In this document: piece after piece, positions 24,984 through 29,647 of the stretch | Numbering within the stretch: the first letter of the stretch is position 1 | Layout of the letters: every line of letters begins with the position of its first letter | Source of the DNA: an uncultured Prevotellaceae bacterium | GTDB lineage: Bacteria > Bacteroidota > Bacteroidia > Bacteroidales > Bacteroidaceae | Assembly (NCBI GenBank): GCA_945827465.1 | Contig: CALZOH010000007.1 | Span: forward strand, 1-29,647 | Direction of reading: 5' to 3' | DNA: 29,647 nt | Translations under genes and position numbers: made by a program | Notes under the pieces: model-generated | What the model saw: the letters and a program-made list of their open reading frames with translations, nothing else | Database searches by the model: none | What the model was told of the DNA's origin: nothing

Positions 24984-26165
24984 ATGAAAGAATTAGCACT
25001 TAAATACGGATGTAATCCCAATCAGAAGCCTGCACGTATTTTTATGCAGGATGGAGAGTTGCCAATCACTGTATTAAACGGTCGTCCTGGTTATATTAAT
25101 TTCCTTGATGCCTTCAACAGTTGGCAATTGGTAAAAGAATTGAAAGATGCTTGCAAGATGCCTGCAGCTGCTTCGTTCAAGCATGTTTCTCCTGCTGGTG
25201 CTGCTATTGGTTTGCCTCTCAGTGATGTGCTCAAGAAGATTTATTTTGTTGATGATATTCAATTGCCGCTTTCTCCTATTGCATGTGCATATGCTCGTGC
25301 GCGCGGTGCTGACCGAATGTCTTCCTATGGTGATTTCATTGCTCTCAGTGATGTTTGCGATGAGGTGACGGCTTTATTGATTAAACGAGAAGTCTCTGAC
25401 GGTGTGATTGCACCCGGTTATACCCCTGAGGCACTTGAGATATTGAAGGAAAAGCGTAAGGGTACTTATAATGTGATTCAGATAGATCCGGATTATGTGC
25501 CTGAAAGCATTGAAAGAAAGCACGTGTTTGGTATTACTTTTGAACAACTTCGTAATGATGTGAACCTTTCCGACGATTGTTTGTTTGAGAATATTCCGAC
25601 CGATAATAAAAATATGACCGAGGAGGCCAAGCGTGATTTGAAAATCGCGTTGATAACGTTGAAGTATACTCAGAGTAATTCTGTTTGTTATGTTAAGGAC
25701 GGTCAAGCTATCGGTATTGGTGCAGGACAACAAAGTCGTATTCATTGTACTCGTCTTGCTGGTAACAAAGCTGATATTTGGTGGTTGCGTCAACATCCGA
25801 AAGTGTTGAATTTGCCTTGGATTGATAAAATCCGTCGTGCCGATCGCGATAATACTATTGATGTCTATATTAGCGAAGATCATGATGACGTGCTGGCTGA
25901 GGGAGTTTGGCAGAATTTCTTCACCGAAAAGCCTTCAGTATTAACTATGGAAGAGAAAAAAGAGTGGATTAGCAAGAATACCCAGGTTTCATTGGGCTCT
26001 GATGCTTTCTTCCCCTTTGGTGATAACATAGAACGTGCTCACAAGAGTGGTGTACAGTTTATCGCTCAAGCCGGTGGAAGTGTTCGTGATGATAATGTCA
26101 TTGAGACTTGTAATAAGTATGGTATAACGATGGCATTTATTGGCATTCGTCTTTTCCATCATTAG
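24984..26165 (+). CDS. AICAR formyltransferase, stand-alone PurH-like domain
   Basis: Transfers a formyl group from 10-formyl-THF to AICAR in purine synthesis. The protein (393 residues) contains only the AICAR-transformylase half of bifunctional PurH; the IMP cyclohydrolase domain that precedes it in PurH is missing. The active-site SFKHVSPAGAAIG (64-76), with Lys66 and His67, and later NSVCYVKDGQAIGIGAGQQSRIHCTRLAG are intact, as is the C-terminal SDAFFPFGDNIERAHKSGV. The mature start MKELALKYGCNPNQ is typical of this stand-alone branch. The product FAICAR must be closed to IMP by another protein. No clear promoter box was found in the 100 bases upstream; the preceding cluster ends in a terminator. 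Confidence 0.9.
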   Translation: MKELALKYGCNPNQKPARIFMQDGELPITVLNGRPGYINFLDAFNSWQLVKELKDACKMPAAASFKHVSPAGAAIGLPLSDVLKKIYFVDDIQLPLSPIACAYARARGADRMSSYGDFIALSDVCDEVTALLIKREVSDGVIAPGYTPEALEILKEKRKGTYNVIQIDPDYVPESIERKHVFGITFEQLRNDVNLSDDCLFENIPTDNKNMTEEAKRDLKIALITLKYTQSNSVCYVKDGQAIGIGAGQQSRIHCTRLAGNKADIWWLRQHPKVLNLPWIDKIRRADRDNTIDVYISEDHDDVLAEGVWQNFFTEKPSVLTMEEKKEWISKNTQVSLGSDAFFPFGDNIERAHKSGVQFIAQAGGSVRDDNVIETCNKYGITMAFIGIRLFHH

Positions 26166-26207
26166 TAGATTGGAAGGTTGTTTCTTTAATTTATAGATTT
26201 TCGATAG

Positions 26208-26408
26208 ATGGCAAGTAGCAAAGAAATTCATGATGCAATTGAGAGTGGGGTAGTTTTCCGAAAGGCTTCTTCTCGTCCTGTTTCGGCAGTGGGGAAGGTG
26301 AAGACAAAGGCTAAGAAGAAAAGCTATATCACGGGTCTTCATGGTTCTGCTTCTGCCAAAAAGAAAGCTCAAATTAGGGAACGAAGAGCCAACCGCCACA
26401 AAAAATAG
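26208..26408 (+). CDS. Very basic 66-residue hypothetical protein
   Basis: I do not recognise this protein. It has 13 lysines, 6 arginines and only 4 acidic residues, giving a net charge of about +15. The N-terminal third is amphipathic (MASSKEIHDAIESGVVFRK), the centre has KVKTKAKKK, and the end is a long KKKAQIRERRANRHKK-type tail, as in nucleic-acid- or ribosome-binding proteins. It lies 42 bases after the formyltransferase gene and before a strong terminator hairpin, so it may be co-transcribed with that gene. No signal peptide or membrane helix is seen. That it is real is supported by position and terminator, not by homology. Confidence 0.6.
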   Translation: MASSKEIHDAIESGVVFRKASSRPVSAVGKVKTKAKKKSYITGLHGSASAKKKAQIRERRANRHKK

Positions 26409-26437
26409 GACATAGACTGATAGTTCCTAATGATATC

Positions 26438-26484
26438 AATCGGCTGGAGTGATTTACACTTTGGCCGATTCTTGTTGTTGTTCC
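26438..26484 (+). terminator. Terminator downstream of the basic orphan
   Basis: AATCGGCTGGAGTG (26438-26451) and CACTTTGGCCGATT (26457-26470) form a 14-pair stem, 11 Watson-Crick plus three G-T wobbles, around the loop ATTTA. It is followed by the T-rich CTTGTTGTTGTTCC. It separates the orphan from the GH2 gene. Confidence 0.75.
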
Positions 26485-26514
26485 AGCATGTGATTCCTTT
26501 TCTATTAATTATAT

Positions 26515-26522
26515 TAACTTTG
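26515..26522 (+). promoter_or_regulatory. -7 box of the GH2 gene
   Basis: TAACTTTG matches TAnnTTTG and lies 22 bases before the ATG at 26545. The -33 position reads TGATTCC and is weak, which could mean the promoter needs an activator; that last point is inference. Confidence 0.5.
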
Positions 26523-26544
26523 CACAAGTTCCTATCTTTTTTAC

Positions 26545-29493
26545 ATGAAAAATATATTCTTTATGACTCCAAAAGTAAGCAGGATTCCCTTCAGTAATCA
26601 TTTCGTCAGACGATGGTTTGGTGTTGTTTTCTTCTTTTGTTTGGCATGTGTCAACGTATGGGGGCAACGAGTCGTGTTGCAGATGAACAACGATTGGGCT
26701 TTTCTTCGTGGTGATGTGGCAGATGGCGCTGCTCCAAACTTGAATGATAGCCGATGGATAGCTGCAACTATTCCGCATATTATGCAATTGGAAAAGAAGC
26801 ATTGCGGTGGCAATATTATCTATGATGGAGTAGGTTGGTATCGGCGTTATTTTATGTTGCCGCAGACGTATCGCAATAAGCGTGTAGTTGTTGAGTTTGA
26901 AGGCGTGATGAAGAATTGCGACGTATTTTTTAATGGTCATCATGTTGGTTCGCATGATGGCGGATATATGGGTTTTACTATTGATCTTACTCCTTATATC
27001 CGATGGGATGTGCAGAATGTGATTGCCGTGCGTGTAGATAGTGCCGATGATCCGCTTACACCGCCTGGAAAGCCTCAAGGGAATATGGATTTTTACTACT
27101 ATAGTGGCATTTATCGCGATGTGCGTATGGTGTTGACCGAAAAGGTATTCATCACTGATCCTTTGCAGGAGAATGTCGTTGCCGGAGGTGGTCAGTTTGT
27201 TACGTTCCCGCATGTAAATCGAGAGCAAGCTACGGTTCGTGTTGCTACTCATGTCCGAAATGCTTCTGAAATTGCTTGCAAGATGACGTTGGAAACAGTC
27301 CTAAAGGACCAGTCTGGTCATACTGTGGCCACTGCTCAAAGCCAAATTTCGTTAGCTGCCGGTGCTACTTTTACTGACAAGCAGGAGATGGTCGTCAATC
27401 ATCCGCTTCTTTGGCATCCCTATACGCCCCATCTCTATACCTTGCATACACGCTTGTTGAAAGGTCGTCATACGATCGACCATATTTCGCAACAGATTGG
27501 CATCCGCACCATCCGTTATACAACTGATGGTTTCTATATTAATGGTGAGCCTCTCTATCTGCGAGGTGCCAACCGTCATCAGGCATTTCCCAATGTGGGC
27601 GATGCCGTTTCAAATTCTATGCAGGAGCGGGATGTCATTTTGTTGAAACAAGGTGGGTATAATGCAGTCCGCGCGGCGCATTATCCGCAAGACCCTGCCT
27701 TTTTGGAAGCTTGCGACCGCCACGGTTTGCTGGTTGTGGAATGTATTCCCGGATGGCAATTCTATAATCCCGATTCAACATTCATTCATCGCCTTTTTGA
27801 AGTAGGGCAGCAAATGGTGCGGCGCGACCGCAACCATCCTTCTGTTGTATTGTGGGAAACAGCCCTCAACGAGTCGCGTTATCCCGTTACGTTGGCAGAG
27901 GAAATACAGCGCATCGTACATGCTGAATATCCCGGCGACCAAATGTACACCGCAGGTGACTACTTGGGGAATACGGATAAAATAGATTGTTATGATGTGT
28001 TCTATAAACAAGTAGAACGTTATCCTCGTGATGGAAACGTAATGAGTAATTTTCCAGAAGACTTCATATCGGTAAAGCCCTTGCTGACTCGCGAGTGGGG
28101 TGATGGTGCCGGCAGGAAACCTCGTGTCTCACTGACGGAGAATGAGCAAGAGCAACTTAATCAGTGTAAGAGTCGCATTGTTCAACTCTGCGGTAAGGGA
28201 TATTTCGATTGGTGCATGCTGGATGCCAATCCTCATATGGCGGGGCACTTTCTATGGAGTTTTAACGACTACGCCCGTGGCAGTCAAGAAAAGACTTTGT
28301 ATTGTGGTGTAGTTGATATCAATCGCTATCCTAAGTTTTGTTACTATATGCTTCAGAGTATGCGTGACCCTTCTGTGTCACAAGCAGGACTCTACGATGG
28401 TCCCATGGTATATATAGCCTCCTATAATGCCGGTTCTCAGTTCGTGTCGTCTACCCGCGAAATCACCGTATTCTCTAATGCTGAGGAAGTGCGCCTTTAC
28501 CGTAATGGGAAACTCTTGGGTCGTAAGACGCGACAGGAGCAAGCGCCACTCTTCATGCCCGTGGTGAATCGGGGTGGAAGTCCGTTGTACGTTTTTGATG
28601 CAGGCCATTACGAAGCAGGAACACTGAAGGCTGAAGCGTATATCGGAGGCAAGATGGTAGCTGTTCATACAGTCTCAACTCCCGGTCCGGCCCATCACCT
28701 GAAAGTAACGCTCAAGACCGACGGCATACAGCCCGTTGCAGACGGTTCAGATATGATACCCGTATATATCGAGGCGTGTGACGAATCCGGCAACAGAGTA
28801 TATGACGCATCGTCACGCGTAACGCTCAAAGTGGAAGGAGAAGGCACCTTGATAGGTGACAATATTCCGCGAATCGGCATCAATCCCCAATATCTGGAGG
28901 GTGGCGTAGGTTTCGCCTTCGTAAGAACTACGCGCAAGGCTGGCCGTATAACCGTGCAAGCCTTTTCAGAGGGTCTGCTTGCAGGGAAAGCATCGCTCAA
29001 AACCAAACGCTCATCTCAGGCCTATCTGGCTGATGGCGTACATACGGCCTTTCTTGGTAACGAGGAAGAGGGGGTTGTTCAGAAACAATCATTGTGGGAG
29101 AAAGAAATACTGGCAAAAAAGCCGATACCGGTAGCCTCCGTAAAAGTTGAAAGCAGTCATAGCAACTATCCAGTTGAAAATCTTATTGACGGAAACGAAC
29201 GTACTTGGTGGATAGCAGGCGATGCGAGAACGCCTCATGTCGTGACATTGTCCTTAAACGACGTAACCTACGTAACGGCTTGTCGCCTTATGTTCCAAAA
29301 AGATAGTTCTTCCTATCTTCACAAAGTAGAAACATCAGTCGACGGTGCGCATTGGGATATGCTATTTGAACGCGAATGTACCGGATGGGAGTTTAAGCCG
29401 GTGAGCGTAAAACGAAAGATACGTCATCTTCGCATTACCATAGAGAGCGTCTCTGAAGGCCTTCCGGGAATGGCGGAGGTAACACTCTTTTGA
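26545..29493 (+). CDS. Secreted glycoside hydrolase family 2 with F5/8-type C-terminal domain
   Basis: A 982-residue exported glycosidase. A signal peptide with hydrophobic segment at about 24-40 (cleavage near NVWGQ) precedes the sugar-binding domain (about 42-200), an immunoglobulin-like domain (about 205-320) and the TIM barrel (about 325-610). The barrel contains the likely acid/base Glu443 (ETALNES after HPSVVLW) and the likely nucleophile Glu517 (TREWGDG). Two beta-sandwich domains follow (about 630-700 and 715-822), then an F5/8 type C (discoidin-like) domain at about 863-982 that probably binds carbohydrate. The substrate cannot be read from sequence; beta-galactosidase or beta-glucuronidase activity is possible. 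No SusC/SusD, sulfatase or regulator is next to it in this window. The start could also be the second ATG at 26563. Confidence 0.9.
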   Translation: MKNIFFMTPKVSRIPFSNHFVRRWFGVVFFFCLACVNVWGQRVVLQMNNDWAFLRGDVADGAAPNLNDSRWIAATIPHIMQLEKKHCGGNIIYDGVGWYRRYFMLPQTYRNKRVVVEFEGVMKNCDVFFNGHHVGSHDGGYMGFTIDLTPYIRWDVQNVIAVRVDSADDPLTPPGKPQGNMDFYYYSGIYRDVRMVLTEKVFITDPLQENVVAGGGQFVTFPHVNREQATVRVATHVRNASEIACKMTLETVLKDQSGHTVATAQSQISLAAGATFTDKQEMVVNHPLLWHPYTPHLYTLHTRLLKGRHTIDHISQQIGIRTIRYTTDGFYINGEPLYLRGANRHQAFPNVGDAVSNSMQERDVILLKQGGYNAVRAAHYPQDPAFLEACDRHGLLVVECIPGWQFYNPDSTFIHRLFEVGQQMVRRDRNHPSVVLWETALNESRYPVTLAEEIQRIVHAEYPGDQMYTAGDYLGNTDKIDCYDVFYKQVERYPRDGNVMSNFPEDFISVKPLLTREWGDGAGRKPRVSLTENEQEQLNQCKSRIVQLCGKGYFDWCMLDANPHMAGHFLWSFNDYARGSQEKTLYCGVVDINRYPKFCYYMLQSMRDPSVSQAGLYDGPMVYIASYNAGSQFVSSTREITVFSNAEEVRLYRNGKLLGRKTRQEQAPLFMPVVNRGGSPLYVFDAGHYEAGTLKAEAYIGGKMVAVHTVSTPGPAHHLKVTLKTDGIQPVADGSDMIPVYIEACDESGNRVYDASSRVTLKVEGEGTLIGDNIPRIGINPQYLEGGVGFAFVRTTRKAGRITVQAFSEGLLAGKASLKTKRSSQAYLADGVHTAFLGNEEEGVVQKQSLWEKEILAKKPIPVASVKVESSHSNYPVENLIDGNERTWWIAGDARTPHVVTLSLNDVTYVTACRLMFQKDSSSYLHKVETSVDGAHWDMLFERECTGWEFKPVSVKRKIRHLRITIESVSEGLPGMAEVTLF

Positions 29494-29545
29494 CAAGATA
29501 AAGAACAGACAATAATCAATAAGCGGACAGCTTCGTAATGCAAGA

Positions 29546-29647
29546 GTAAAATCGCACCAAGCCTTCTTCAACTTAAAGTGCGTTAGTGTAAAATTACTCT
29601 TGGTCTACTTTAACTTAAAGAGAGGCTGGTGTAAAATTACACTAAGC
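29546..29647. repeat. Degenerate 42/43-bp tandem repeat running off the window
   Basis: The word GTAAAAT recurs at 29546, 29588 and 29631, and AACTTAAAG recurs at about 29570 and 29612, giving three imperfect units with spacing of 42 and 43 bases. The third unit is cut by the window end and contains the near-palindrome GTGTAAAATTACAC (29629-29642). The units differ at many positions, so this is an old or drifting array. It begins just after the GH2 stop codon. No gene is seen in 29494-29647. Confidence 0.7.

Noticed and set aside
25989..26399. 136-codon ORF antisense to the formyltransferase end and the basic orphan
   Set aside because: It overlaps a certain gene, has no motif, and reads as the complement of lysine- and arginine-rich codons. 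It does leave some doubt over which strand is coding at 26208-26408; the terminator orientation favours the plus strand.
29362..29571. 69-codon minus-strand ORF across the GH2 end and the right repeat
   Set aside because: It overlaps the GH2 coding sequence and is read through a degenerate repeat; no start context or motif.

Overview
The window looks like a chromosomal segment of a Bacteroidales bacterium, most likely Prevotellaceae or a close relative. Three things point there: Bacteroidetes-type promoter boxes (TAnnTTTG) before several genes and no strong Shine-Dalgarno sites; lineage-typical proteins (GSCFA protein, MurF-Alr fusion, DUF4295 protein, stand-alone AICAR formyltransferase, OstA-like protein); and lineage-typical gene neighbourhoods. 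This comes from reading the sequence only; no database search was run.

Layout. (1) 1-556 is non-coding as far as I can see. It opens with two near-identical 42-bp tandem repeats and ends with the guaB promoter region. (2) 557-8387, rightward: guaB, two secreted PpiC-type isomerases (the second SurA-like), an OstA/LptA-like protein and mutL, closely packed. The middle three fit envelope and outer-membrane biogenesis. (3) 8539-9708, rightward: an OmpA-family porin-like protein with its own promoter and two strong downstream hairpins. (4) 9817-16927, leftward: a YccF membrane protein, then a tight cluster transcribed as dxs - trkA - trkH - manA - nitroreductase. (5) 17020-26408, rightward: GSCFA protein, murF-alr fusion, a LysM glucosaminidase, map, tsaD, a CinA-family amidohydrolase, the rpmB-rpmG-DUF4295 ribosomal cluster with promoter and terminator, a PurH-like formyltransferase and a very basic 66-aa orphan. 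(6) 26545-29493: a secreted GH2 glycosidase with a C-terminal F5/8-type domain. (7) 29494-29647: degenerate 42/43-bp repeats running off the end.

Themes. Most genes are housekeeping: purine nucleotides (guaB and the AICAR formyltransferase meet at IMP), cell-wall building and turnover (MurF-Alr, glucosaminidase), outer-membrane assembly, potassium uptake, translation and tRNA modification. I found no CRISPR array, transposase, phage genes, rRNA or tRNA, and nothing I can defend as a wholly new multi-gene system. The less explained items are the repeats at both edges, the basic orphan at 26208, the back-to-back dxs/GSCFA promoters, the inverted repeat touching the guaB start and the degenerate endonuclease motif in MutL.
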